Part shown: piece after piece, positions 22,540-33,996 of the stretch
Position numbering within the stretch: position 1 is the stretch's first letter
How the letters are laid out: each line of letters begins with the position of its first letter
Assembly (NCBI RefSeq): GCF_032118995.1
Contig: NC_092653.1
Location: forward strand, 24,013,202 to 24,077,201
DNA from: Asterias amurensis
Taxonomy: Eukaryota; Echinodermata; Asteroidea; Forcipulatida; Asteriidae
Length of the DNA: 64,000 nt
Direction: 5' to 3'
Notes under the pieces: model-generated
What the model saw: only the letters and a program-made list of their open reading frames with translations
What the model was told of the DNA's origin: nothing
Databases searched by the model: none
Position numbers and translations under genes: made by a program

Positions 22540-24860
22540 CCAGATGCTGAGGATCTTGGCTGAGGGTGATGTGCTGGCAACCTCTCCCCTCTTAAACTTG
22601 AAATTTGAAACATTTAGGGCCTAAGGTATTGTTCATCTTTGTTTTATTCTTTTGGGAAACATTTTTTTATTTGATATTTGCATGTACCCAGGGTTTGATA
22701 TTATTTAGTAAAAGCCAGATGCTGAGGATCTTGGCTGAGGGTGATGTGCTGGTAACCTCTCCCCTCTCAAACTTCAATTGAGAAACATTTAAGGGGATAC
22801 TTGTCTTTGTCTTATAATCGTCTTTGGACAAATGTTTTTGGGTTTTTTTCTAATGTGAAAACCAAGATGTTTGTATACAACTCTAGGCCAAGCCAGATGC
22901 TGAGGATCTTGGCTGAGGGTGAAGTGCTGGAAACCTCTCCCCTCTGAAACATAAATTTTGAAATGATGAAAGGGAATGAATGGTAATATTTATCCTAACA
23001 TTCTTTGGGCAACATTTCTTGGTACAAATCATTGTAGAAGCCCAGAGTTTGATTTCAAACTCGAGGCGCAGCCAGATGCTGAGGATCTTGGCTGAGGGTG
23101 AAGTGCTGGCAACCTGTCCCCTCTTAAACTTGAAATGTGATACATTTAAGGGAATGTTATCTGTGTTCTATTTCTCTGGGATACTTTTTGTAGAAATCTT
23201 TGCCAGTATAACCCAGACTTTGATATAAACTCTAGGTCAAGCCAGATGCTAAGGATCTTGGCAGAAGGTGGTATGCTGGTAACCTCTCCCCTCTTAAACA
23301 TAAATTAACTGAATCATTAAAGGACATGAATGCCCTATACATGTTTCTTTGGGGGAACTTTTCTTTTGTAGAGATCATTGTAAAACCCAAAAGTTTGATT
23401 TCAAACTGTAGATCAAGCCAGATGCTGAGGATCTTGGCTGAGGGTGATGTGCTGGTAACCTCTCCCCTCGGTGTCCAAATGACACCCATGAATTAAAAGC
23501 TGATTTAAATTATTATATATGTTATAGTTATAAATGATGTTTACAAGTTTTAAAGGTAGCCTGCACAAGTTATACACAGCTTTTTAATAAGCAAGTGCAT
23601 CTATGAGCATTGAACAATGGTTCAACAAAAAAGACTCTTCATTATGCATGTTCATCATTTTCAGCTTTAATCAAGTTTACAAAGTTATTGACCTACCTAC
23701 ACCAGTTGCTGAATTTGCTGGTTGAGGGTGAAGTGCTGGTAACCTCTCCCCTCCCTAATTTGAAAATGATCTGAAATAAAAAATCAACAAATTAAAATCT
23801 TCCATTTTGCTTGCCTTTGATTGTATGTAGATTTCATAAATTGCTGTAAAGTTAAAACAAGTTGTGATTTGGCCAATTAAGAGTGAGTGTTTGTAACATA
23901 ATCCCATTGAAATAAGATGCTCTACTGCATTATTCATACTGAAATAAAGTTAAATTGCATATTCTTGGGATTTTTATTTAAAATTAACAGTTGCCGAGTT
24001 TACTTTTTAAGGATGGGGGTAACCTCTTCCCTGAGTAATCGTCTCTATAATAACGATGCTTATATTGAACTTTAAAATCATTTCTTCAATATTTCTAAAT
24101 ACACCAGTTGCTGAATTTGCTGGTTGAGGGTGAAGTGCTGGTAACCTCTCCCCTCCAAAATGGTGTCCCACATTTAGCATACTCTAAATTAAAACAATTA
24201 ATAAGTTGCTCTCTGAACAACAAAGGAGCACAGCTAACAAATAATGAGCAAGTTCATGTTCTAACTTTTTAAAGACCTTTCTATATACCAGTTGCTGAAT
24301 TTGCTGGTTGAGGGTGAAGTGCTGGTAACCTCTCCCCTCCAAAATGGTGTCCCACATTTAGCATACTCTAAAGTAACAAATAAATAAGTTGCTCTCTGAA
24401 CAACAAAGGAGCACAGCTAACAAATAATGAGCAAGTTCACGTTCTACCTTTTTAAAGACCTATCATTATACCAGTTGCTGAATTTGCTGGTTGAGGGTGA
24501 AGTGCTGGTAACCTCTCCCCTCCAAAATGGTGTCCCACATTTAGCATACTATTAAGTAACAATAAATAAGTTGCTCTCTGAACAACAAAGGAGTACAGCT
24601 AACAAATATTGAGCAAGTTCATGTTCTACCTTTTAAAAGACCTATCTCTACACCAGTTGCTGAATTTGCTGGTTGAGGGTGAAGTGCTGGTAACCTCTCC
24701 CCTCCAAAGAAAATGGTAACTCTCTTGTGATGAACACCATGCTGAAATAAAAAAGAGCGAAATGTCACTTTCATCAATTTTGTTCACCCTGGTATTCTAG
24801 TCATTGCTTTGGTATACAAACCAGTTGCTGAATTTGCAAAGTACTGGTAACATCTCCGCA
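22540..24860 (+). repeat. Tandem array with a strongly conserved 52-nt core (13 copies)
   Basis: Cores at 22540, 22715, 22893, 23072, 23242, 23418, 23702, 23987 (decayed), 24104, 24288, 24471, 24653 and 24821 (decayed). The first six are type A (start CCAGATGCTGAGGATCTTGG), the rest type B (start CCAGTTGCTGAATTTGCTGG). Both end in GTGCTGGTAACCTCTCCCCTC (21st base split here from the motif GTGCTGG plus TAACCTCTCCCCTC). Spacing is about 170-184 bases, except 284 and 285 around copies 7-8. In type A copies the ~126-base flanks have drifted widely while the cores stay nearly identical. Type B copies 9-11 share flanks too and are recent duplicates. This points to selection on the core. It could be a structured RNA, a short peptide exon or a binding site; no family is recognised. 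Confidence 0.75.
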
Positions 24861-25377
24861 AATATCCATCTTTCGCTAATCGCATATGGTTAAAGTTTAG
24901 ACAAAATTGCCTAAAAATAAGTGTGTTTGTATTTATGCATGTATGGTATTGATATTACTTTTACAAAATAAAGTGTTTACATGATTGTTCATTTTACTAC
25001 ATGAATTTTGTTTCTCAAACTGGATTTGATACGAAGTGTAATAAAAAGTGGTTGGTTACATATTGTCTGGCAATAGAGGGCACTGTTTGTTCAATCTGAG
25101 TTTTTTTGCTAAAGAGAGCATAAACATTATATGGGTTTTTGAAGTTGAAACCAACTGAAACTTACACAAATTTTGGCAACCCAGTTTAATTTTCTTCAAA
25201 TTAATGAGAGAAAGTTGGGTACAACTTAGTAAATCACTTTTTCTTTTATTTACCAACGCTACTCAAAAGCAATTTACACATGGTGGTACCGCAAAACGCA
25301 CCTGATGAACTGTTAGACTGAGAGATTATAGTGATAATTCTATTTAAGTTTAATTTTGTCTGTAAATTGGCAAAGGT
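24861..25377. other. Noncoding, AT-rich
   Basis: No gene. A short CATGGTGGTACCGCAAAAC motif lies at 25278-25296, related to the dispersed motif at 8685. Confidence 0.4.
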
Positions 25378-25671
25378 CATAGAGTTATACATTAGAACTA
25401 GAGGGCGCACTGGCCTATATACGCAACCCCGCATGCGCGCAGGCGGCCATTTTCCAAGTTGACAAAACATGCATCGCATAGCATGTGTTTGTGCGGCAAT
25501 TTTGTAAGATGACAAAACAGCATCGCATCAGCGTTAAATAAACACAAACTCCAACGTGTACTTCATATTCAACGCGCGTACAGAATGGCGCGCGGTTCTC
25601 CTTGCGGTCTCGTCGCGTTTGTGCAAGAAGCTTCACCATTGCGCCCTCTAGTTCTTATATATAACTCTATG
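25378..25671. mobile_element. 294-bp hAT-like MITE with GAGTTATATATAAGAACTA termini, copy 1
   Basis: About 32-bp inverted termini (CATAGAGTTATA ... AGAACTAGAGGGCGCA at the left, mirrored at the right) and a perfect 8-bp target duplication GCAAAGGT at 25370-25377 and 25672-25679. It carries two AATGGCCGC- or CGGCCATT-like blocks and a GC-rich centre. A second copy in the opposite internal orientation is at 31468-31762. It has no coding capacity. Confidence 0.9.
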
Positions 25672-26104
25672 GCAAAGGTATAGTACTGCCATACTATGGT
25701 TCTGCCCGAATTAAAACCTTGAAGCTTTTTGAACTGATCAGTTTGTTTGGTATACATTTTTAGTTTAAACCTTTAATTTACAAGAAGTACATGGAATTAA
25801 AAGTTTCGTTTGTATAGAAACACATGTATTTGTTAATTAGTGCTTTTAAATGGTATACTACCATTCCCGTAACGATGTATTATTTAAGTCAGTTTAAAGT
25901 GTGTTATTTTGTATAACGTTGAAAATAAAAAAAAAAGGCATGTAAACACTGCATGAAATTTACAGAATTTGTTTTACTTATTTGCTTCATTTACATCTGA
26001 GGTCAAAGTTCATTTGTCTATCTTTTTCCCCCCCTTTTTTTTTCTTTTTTTTTTGACCCACCCATTCTAAGGTTTAAATATTAGTTCCGAGCGATTTTTT
26101 TCAA
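25672..26104. other. Noncoding, AT-rich
   Basis: No gene or element is visible. A poly-A run and a poly-T/C run (26020-26055) are present. Confidence 0.4.
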
Positions 26105-26105
26105 G

Positions 26106-26305
26106 AGCCGCCGTAGCGCAGCGGGCTAGCTCACAGCCCCCAGAATCCTGGGGCTGTGAGCCGGGTGGGTTCAAATCCTCTCCGGGACCTTTTTACCATT
26201 AAAATAAAGAATTTTTTTAAATTCTAGTAAAAATGGGTAGGGCTTGAACCGGGGACCTTCCGCTCCGTAGTCTCTGGCCTTCACCGCTGTGCTACGAGCT
26301 GTTAT
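26106..26305. repeat. Two converging tRNA-like sequences
   Basis: Plus strand 26108-26190: A-box GTAGCGCAGCGGGC, a hairpin CACAGCCCC ... GGGGCTGTG where the anticodon arm should be, and B-box GGTTCAAATCC. Minus strand from 26300 to 26232: A-box GTAGCACAGCGGTG and B-box GGTTCAAGCCC. Acceptor stems do not pair in either, so these are not functional tRNA genes. They look like heads of tRNA-derived SINEs joined tail to tail across an AT-rich spacer with TTTTTACC / AGTAAAAA mirror blocks. Confidence 0.55.
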
Positions 26306-26455
26306 GAAAATCTAACGGTTTTTGGAGTGATGAATTTGCCGCATTTGGACTTAGAAAATTTTTCACAAATTTCTCACGAAAAGTTTTGCCTTGCTCGAGC
26401 CTTGGATTTCTAGCTGATCTGAGGGTTGACCAAGGGCCTTGCTGGCTCAGATTTT

Positions 26456-27080
26456 TCGAGGCTGAGGTGGTGGAGTGCTAAAAGGCAGTCAGTAGAGCTG
26501 GGCTGCTGAGGGGACTGGAGGGTTACATGGCAGTCACTTGGGTTGGGTTGCTGGTGGAGGGCTGGATGGCAGTCACTGGGTTGGGCTGCTGAAGGACCAG
26601 GGTATATGGGGTTAGGGTCTTGGTGGGTAAGGACTGGTCACTAGGATAGATTGACTGAGGGTCCTGATGAAGGCTGGCTGATGAGCTGTTTAGGGTAAGG
26701 GCTTTTGGGGTGCTGGCTGGCGATCTGGAAGTTACTAGGGCTAAGGGGGTTGAAATTTAACTATGTCTAAAAGGCGGATTTTTTTAGCTGTGTTTTTATT
26801 TCATGGAATCGTAGGAATGAAATGCTGACTTGTTTTGGTACAAATACATTTGGAATGATTTAGCTGCATTTAAATTTGCCAATATTTTATTTTAAGCTAT
26901 GTGTGTGGTTTAGGGGCTAGTAAGGAGTTTGGATTGAGAAGGGGGAAGGCTCGGAGTTGACAATTAGTGATAGGGTCTTGGTAGCCATTGGGTTACCTAC
27001 TGAGATTTTGAGAACATGAATGGAGGGAAATCTGGTAGGCATTTGGAGATGGGGTCCTGGAAGGCATTAGGTTGGGAGTC
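26456..27080 (+). repeat. G-rich, strand-asymmetric stretch
   Basis: The plus strand is rich in GGG and TGG blocks (GGCAGTCACTTGGGTTGGGT and GGCAGTCACTGGGTTGGGCT are diverged copies). Loose repetition of TGGATGGCAGTCACTGGGTT suggests an old minisatellite. Runs such as GGGGTTAGGG could form G-quadruplexes. No reading frame is supported. Confidence 0.45.
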
Positions 27081-27299
27081 TGTTGAAAGTGATGGATTTA
27101 TTTATTTTTAGTAAAAATTGTACGCACCCTGGATGTCATACTAGGGTGGGGGTTTGTAGTGATTGGGTTTTAAGATTTGAATGATTTAGAAAAAAAGGGG
27201 AATTTGTTTAACGTGTTTGGAGCAATGGAATATATTGGGTTTTTTTTGCTATTATGTTAAATTTTCTGTTTTGAGCGTTTTTGTACAACTCATGCGACT

Positions 27300-28830
27300 A
27301 TACGAATGCGATTAAAATGCCGCCCTCTGTTAGTGACTTTACATGAAAAATGCAGTTCCAGTTAGAATTGGCAATTTTAAGCTATGCATGCGCTATATAA
27401 TGCGATTTTTTAAAGTGCTGTTAATATTTAAAGCAGTTTTGCGAATGCGCACAAAATGCTGCCCTCTATCAGTAAATTTTGAATGTTTTTGCAATTATAT
27501 ATAAAATTACCGATTTTCATTGTAAGCTTTGTAGACACTTTATCTTGCGTTTTGGAGTGGTGTGTTACATTAAAAGCAATTTTCGCATGCGTATAAAATG
27601 CTGCCCTCTATCGGTAAATTTTAAATGTTTTTGCAATAACATTCAACTTTGCAACTTTTTTACTCTAAGCTCTGCTGCTGCTTTATCATGCGGCTTTTTA
27701 AGTGTTGTTTTAGATTGTAAACAATTTTGCGCATGCGTATAAAATTCTGTCCTCTATCGGTACATTTTAAATGTTTCTGCAATAAGATTCAACTTCGCAA
27801 CTTTTTTACTCTAAGCTATGCTACTGCTGTATAATGCGATTTTTTAGAGTGCTGTTAATATTTAAAGCAGTTTTGCGAATGCGCACAAATGCTGCCCTCT
27901 ATCAGTAAATTTTGAATGTTTTTGCAATTATATATTAAATTACCGATTTTCATTGTAAGCTTTGTAGACACTTTATCTTGCGACTTTTGGAGCGGTTACA
28001 TTAAAAGCAATTTTCGCATGTGTATAAAATGCTGCCCTCTATCGGTAAATTTTAAACGTTTTAATACTCTAAGCTATGCTGCTGCTTTATTATGCGGCTT
28101 TTTAAGTATTGTTTTAGATTGTTAAAAATTTTGCACATGCGTATAAAATGCTGCCCTCTATCGGTAAACTTTAAATGTTTTTGCAATAACATTCAAATTT
28201 GCATTTTTGTTCTAAGCTGTGCTACTGCTTTATCAGGTGATTTTTTAAGTGTCGTTTTAGATTGTAAACGATTTCGTGCATGCGTACAAAATGCTGCCCT
28301 CTATCAGTAAATGGTTCAATATTATGTTTTGCAATTATATATAACTTTGCCACTTGTTCAAGAAGAAGCAGACGCTTCATCATGCGACTTTTGGAGTGGT
28401 GCGCATACGTATAAAATGCTGCCCTCTATTGGTGAGTTTTTAATGTCCCTGCAATAACATTTAAACTTGCCATTTTTGTAATTGTAAAGCTATGGATATC
28501 ATGCGATTTTTTGAGTGGTGTTTTAAGCAGTTTTGCAGGTGCGTACAAAATACTGCCCTCTCTTGGTAATTTTTTGTTTACTTATTGCATTTAGATAAAT
28601 TTGCTATTTTTTTTGTAAGCTATGCAAATGCTTTGGCATGCGATTTTTTTAAGTGGTGTTAAATTGCACGCATGTGCGAATATGCTACCCTCTTCTGGCA
28701 AAACTAATTGTTTTTGCAATTGAATTAGAATTTTTAAATTTTCTATTTTAAACTAAGCAAATGCTTTCATGCAATTTTAGAGTATTTATTTTGCGATGCG
28801 TTTCATACAAAACGCCCTCTTTTGGTTTTA
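27300..28830 (+). repeat. ~137-bp satellite array, about 12 units
   Basis: The block GCTGCCCTCTATC (or close variants) occurs near 27321, 27461, 27603, 27749, 27894, 28034, 28153, 28296, 28421, 28554, 28687 and 28813, a period of 119-146 bases. Inner units are the most alike and the two ends are decayed, as expected under unequal exchange. Many units hold GCGCATGCGTATAAAATGC, an NRF1-site-like palindrome beside a TATA-like string. Plus-strand open frames inside (for example from 27479) result from the repeat phase. Confidence 0.85.
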
Positions 28831-29070
28831 AAGAGGCAATTGCTCTCAAGATGTAATGAAATCAATAATTTCTCTTTGCAGTTTTCTCTCTGAGCAACTT
28901 AAAGAAGATATTTGACACATTTGATTTGAATGAAATCTTAATGGACAAGATATGTACTCTTTCAAATTATTTTATTTTAACTTCTCAACATTCTTAAGGA
29001 AATTACATGTTTAAATAATGTAAACGGTTCAATAATTTTACAGTACTTGTTTCTAAGATTAACAATTTAA
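28831..29070. other. Noncoding, AT-rich
   Basis: Short spacer without features between the satellite and a TTAA element. Confidence 0.4.
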
Positions 29071-29536
29071 AGGCATGGACATGATTGGTAATTACTCAAA
29101 ATACATATTAGCATAAATACGTACTTGGTAACGAGCAACAGAAAACTTTTGAAAGTGAAATATTTTTGAAAAATGACTCCCTACGAAGTAACGTAGTTTT
29201 TGAGAAAGAGGTATTTTCTAAATTTTGGTTTTCACCCCAAATTAAACCAAAATGAATTATCTTTATCCCTTATGCAAATTTACCATCTTTAAAACGTAAA
29301 TTCTAAGTTAATTATTTTAATCTGAAAAAGACTTCGGGCCTGAAGCCTTTCTCAGGCATCCAAAAGCACACACATGTGTGTGTAACAAAGGATGCTGTTC
29401 TTTCATTGTTTGTTTGCAACTTGGAAGACCAATTGAGCCAAACTTTTCTCAGATTTGTTCTTTTGTGTTCTTGTATGCATTTGTTGGGACCAATTTTAAA
29501 TACTTTAACAATAATTACCAAACGTGTCCAGTGTCT
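29071..29536. mobile_element. TTAA-flanked MITE, copy 2
   Basis: TTAA at 29067-29070 and 29537-29540; ends AGGCATGGACA and ACGTGTCCAGTGTCT. It shares GGTAATTACTCAAAATA, GAAGTAACGTAGTTTTTGAG and ACAATAATTACCAAACGTGT with its relatives. At 466 bp it is longer than the others because of a variable middle. Confidence 0.75.
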
Positions 29537-29540
29537 TTAA

Positions 29541-30683
29541 ATAAGCTCAAATGTTACCATTACTATTTTTTATTCAAAAAAGAGAATCCATGTTTATAGA
29601 TTCCCTGCAGCCCCCCGCCCCCCCCCCCCCCCATTGAACTTAACTGCAGTAAATTTGACTTTGCAATTTTCTTAGTTTTTACCCTTTGACCCAAATTATG
29701 TATCTCCCCTTTTTGTGATTTTTGTGCCCCTTTTTCTACCAGTGGTTTCATTTTCTTAATGCAGGACACAGCATTGTTTATTGTATTTATATTTAGTTGA
29801 CACAGGCTCTTAAATGGAAGGTATATACATTTAATACTCACTCTTACAATTAATGCCACTACAAACTTACTTGGTTAGAAGTACAGCAGCTTTCGATTTC
29901 ATAAAGCATTTTAACATCTCACTTTGAATTAATGTGGCTATAGACAAATTTTGTCAATTTGTATCCCCCAAAAAGTTGATTCTGAGAAGCATTACTGACG
30001 GTAATGTCTCTTATATGGTGTATTCCAAGAACAGATTAATCTTCCTGCACGGACATAATTTTGACGAACACCTTTTAAGAGAAATTTTCAGAGGTCAGTT
30101 TTATTGTTTATTTCTAAATTGATATAGGGGTAAAACAATCATTCGGTTCCACAAATCAAAGGTAAACTTTCCCTTTAAGAAAGCTACTGTTAAGATTACT
30201 TTGGAAATATTTCCATCGTTGGTTTTGCCAATTTTAAACGGTATAGTACTTAAAAGTTCTGCTCTTATTTTCATATTACTTGTAAACAATCGTTTAATGA
30301 TAAATCCTTTCAAATGGAAGCCCTAGTACTAACTTTTATATTATGTTTTCTCTGTGACAACTTCATATATAAATAAAATGCTCTGTCCTGCAATAAACCA
30401 AACACCAGTTTTGTTTCTAAAAAACTGATTGTCCCAATATTTAAATTAGTAATGATAACCTTTGACCTTAACTATGAATAATTCATGATGATGGAAGACA
30501 ATCTGAGAGGGGCTTACATCTTCCTCTGGGATGGGATGTCAAAATCAAGGGTTAGATTCTAGAGTTTTATAACTCTTGGTTGGTGCCTGATGAGCAACCT
30601 GCAGCAGAGGAAAACAAAGAAGAAACATTTTAATGTTTATTTTCTTATAATGAAATTATAAATCAGCGTTCTCACTTAATTAA
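29541..30683. other. Noncoding, with an old dispersed repeat
   Basis: A poly-C run at 29613-29632 and a decayed GGACATAA-family copy at about 30031-30180. No gene was found. Confidence 0.4.
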
Positions 30684-31072
30684 GGCCCTACTGGACACTT
30701 TTGGTAGTTACAAAACCTATATATTAGTATCAAAACAAAAATTGGTAACAAGCAACGGAGAGCTGTTGATAGTACAAAACATTGTGAGAAACGACTCCAT
30801 CTGAACATGCATCTCTGAAATAGCGTAGTTTTAAGAAAGAGGTTATTTCTTACTAAAATATTTTAATCTGAGAAATACTTCAGTTCTGAAGCCTTTCTTA
30901 GGTGTTTGAAATCACATAAATTTGTGCACCACTGATGTTTTTCCTTTTATCATATTTTTTGCAATTTAATGAGTAATTGAGCATAAATTTCCACAGATTT
31001 GTTATTTTATGCACATAAAATGTCGTTGACACATAAAATGTCTTCGACATTTACCAAATGTGTCCAGTGCCT
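30684..31072. mobile_element. TTAA-flanked MITE, copy 3
   Basis: TTAA at 30680-30683 and 31073-31076; ends AGGCCCTACTGGACAC and TGTGTCCAGTGCCT. Internal blocks GAGAAACGACTCC and TAGCGTAGTTTTAAGAAAGA match the family. Confidence 0.75.
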
Positions 31073-31137
31073 TTAATTTGTCCACTGGTCAAAAAGCACC
31101 TGATGACCAGTCAGAATTCTGCTCACTTAGTCTACCA

Positions 31138-31323
31138 GGGCCCAATTTAATAAAGCTTGTAAGCATACAAACTTGCTAAGCACAGACAAATTTGCTTAAT
31201 AGAAACCAGCCAAATTCCCCAAAATGTTATTGTTGCATCTGGTGTCCCACTCATTTTTTTAATAGGCAAAGGAATTTGCTAAGCAGTTTTTTTCTGCTTG
31301 ACAGCTTAATTAAATTTGGCCCT
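31138..31323. mobile_element. GGGCCCAATTT-type palindromic MITE
   Basis: Left end GGGCCCAATTTAATAAAGC and right end AATTAAATTTGGCCCT are mirrored. The inside contains the repeated GCTAAGCA blocks seen in the interrupted copy at 36721-37190. This uninterrupted 186-bp copy gives the reference layout for that comparison. Confidence 0.75.
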
Positions 31324-31467
31324 GTTGGTTTTTTTCTTGTTACTGCTACAGTCATGTGACCACTAGTTGTCTAATGGGAGACTTGTGGATGGTCCTGTTT
31401 CACAGTTCTTGCCAGTGGTACTCATGCTTAGACCTACGTACGCAATACTGAGCATGTGGGTGCACGC

Positions 31468-31762
31468 CATTGAGTTATATATAAGAACTATAGGGCGCAC
31501 TGGTGATGCTTCTTGCACAAACGTGACGGGACCACAAGTAGACACGCGCGCACCATTCTGTACACGTGTTGTATATGAAACACATCTTGGAGTTTGTGTT
31601 TATTGAACGCTATGCGAAGCTTATTTGTCAACTTACAAAATGGCCGCACAAACACACGCTGTGCGATGCCTGTTTTGTCAACTTAGAAAATGGCCGCCTG
31701 CGCGCATGCCGGGTCGCGTATATAGGCCACTGCGCCCTCTAGTTCTTATATATAACTCTGTG
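31468..31762. mobile_element. 295-bp hAT-like MITE with GAGTTATATATAAGAACTA termini, copy 2
   Basis: Same family as 25378-25671, internally in the opposite orientation. Inverted termini CATTGAGTTATATATAAGAA and TTCTTATATATAACTCTGTG. It is flanked by GTGCACGC (31460-31467) and GTGCACAC (31763-31770), an 8-bp duplication with one change. Confidence 0.85.
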
Positions 31763-33996
31763 GTGCACACTCAGAGTGGCAAAGAAAGACCATTATGTCT
31801 GCTGCTGCCAGCATCCCACAAGTCTCCCCTTGTCCCCTTATTGACAAATTTTGAAAGGAAACATTTAGGTATGGACCAGTGAAAAAACGTGGTGGACCAG
31901 TGGGATTATGCTCACTGGTATAACCAGCAACTCACTGAAAAAACTAAAGGGGAAACCCTGTCAAATGTCATGTGGTCATGATGAAAAGTTGATTTGCTCT
32001 TGCATGTGGATGGGCAAGAAGTTGGTTGGAAAAACAAAGAGGATTCAGGGATTTGGAGAGCGTAGCTAAACACAGCTCGTCAAGGTTTATGCAAACTTTT
32101 TCATTTGACTTGTCCCCTGACAGACCCGCCTTTTTAGCATAATTTTTTTTAGTTTCTGTTACTATCATTATCAATAGACGTAATTATGCATTGTTGATAA
32201 GATCATGCCACCATCTTAGGGCACATCTTTATACGGGCTGGGTATAGGGGTGGTTTACTGATGGCAAGTTCAACCGAACAGTTATTGGTTACGATCGCCA
32301 AAACGCATCCCTGGATGGGCCAATGAGCCACCTTCTTTTGACCTCCAGCAGAGTGCACCCTACATTGAGGTCATGTGCATAACGTCTTTATCAACTAGTT
32401 TTTTGTTTTAGCCAGTCAGATATTTTTACTTGCCAGTTGGCCTTCTACCTGAACAATTTGAATAGCCTGTAGTGTTTTACACTGGTTTAGTGAATATGGG
32501 GGGATGAGTGGGTTGGGGAGTGAGGTCGTCATGAGGATGTGATATATGCACTTATACTTTTCATGGCGACTGGTACCAACTTAAACATTTCATAATGTGG
32601 TAGCCGAAAATCAGGAGCAGCTATGTCCACACAGGAATGTCTTAATTGGGAGACACAATCTGGGAAACCTTTCATGCAGAAATGTTTCAAACATTGAATT
32701 GTTTTGATTCTCTTTCTCAAAACAAAAAAACATTCGGTTAAAGGAAATTGCTTCTCAAAATGTTATGCACTGTCACCAGTGCTTCATACCAGGTTTGTTT
32801 TAATGGTAGTTCATTTTTGGAGTAATAACCGAAGGTATACCCGCCCTTTAAACAAAACCTGAAATGTGCTAACCTCAATACTGAGATGATTTTCTTGATG
32901 CATGGATCCAGAGAATGTTATTGTAGTCCTTTGTAGCTGATGGCATCTAAAGGGCTCCGAGGCGGAGAATGAAAACCTGAAGTGAAAAAAACAAAAAACA
33001 AAAATACGCTTGTTAGTTACGGCTGGTGGGGTTTACAAATTGGTATCTTTCCTCGCCTTAGACTTTAGAACCCCGGTTCCAATCATGCCAGGGGGGGGGG
33101 GGTGCTGCATGGATTGGGTTTTCAGTCCCTACCTCATTGTGTGGGTTTTTCCTGGAATCATTATTTTTGAGTTTTCCTCCCACATCTAAAACAAAACTTA
33201 AACTTCCTTCCTTGTCTTTATATTGGGCTCTTGGCTGGTACAGTTAATAAGTTTGCCTTTCTGAAGGCCTCGCATTGGCTTCAAAGCCAGAATAGTATAC
33301 ATACATGTTTGAAATGAAATGAAATAAAATGAATGTCTTCACCTTATAAAGTAACTATAGCTGAGTACTTTACAAAACACTGAGTGGGGTGGGGATACCT
33401 AATACAGGCACAATAGTTGATGACCCTTGGAAAAAGTAGGAAAATTTCATAAGGGCGGACTACTTCTTGCTCCAACAGACTTTTTAGGCCGTTTATTTAC
33501 AGTTTTGCTGATTTATGTGAGTGCCAAAAAAATAGAAATCAGACTGAAGTATTAAGAATATGCCTGCTAATGGAGAGCATCTCAACAGTTCAAATGGTAA
33601 GACATGTCTTGAATTACAGTGTGGCCACAAATTAAAAGGTCATGGCCTCCGTCCTTCCTCCACTGCCCCATTTCTTGGTCTTAGTGCCCCTTCAAAAGTG
33701 CCACATAGACTTGTACGATTCAGTCGTGCCCTTTGCAAAATGAAAATGGCCTTGCCCACTCACAAGATGAAATTCCGGGCCTGGTAAAAACATTATTCTC
33801 ATTGAATTAGGCAACAATTTGAGCGAGCACACATGGACGGGTCTGTTGGACTTGTCCATTAGCATTTTGAGCTAAACCCAATGGACCGCCTCTCATTTGT
33901 TTTAAGTGCTTAGTTCTGATTTATTCAGGAATGTTCCCCTAGTTTGACACAATGTCATGGCCCAGCAGAACGCTTTAGTGGTTTATTTGATTGCAT
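31763..33996. other. Noncoding, repeat-rich
   Basis: It contains a unit at 33630-33785 (CCTTTGCAAAATGAAAATGG, then AAATTCCGGGCCTGG-like) that recurs on the minus strand at 36481-36620, so it is a dispersed repeat and not a gene. A poly-G run is at 33091-33102. A minus-strand open frame at 32529-32720 is not recognised. Confidence 0.4.

Noticed and set aside
22540-24860. CRISPR-like reading of the 52-nt repeats
   Set aside because: Spacers are ~126 bases and homologous to each other, and the host is a eukaryote.
22540-24860. miRNA hairpin cluster or hammerhead ribozyme in the 52-nt core
   Set aside because: No 22-bp paired arms can be drawn. Type A has CTGAGGA, which fits the hammerhead CUGANGA box, but the GAAA box is missing and type B loses the motif.
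27479-28310. Plus-strand open frames in the 137-bp satellite
   Set aside because: The frames follow the repeat period and decay at the edges; no domain or splice logic.
33560-33787. 75-codon plus-strand frame
   Set aside because: The same sequence recurs on the minus strand at 36481-36620, so it is a dispersed repeat.
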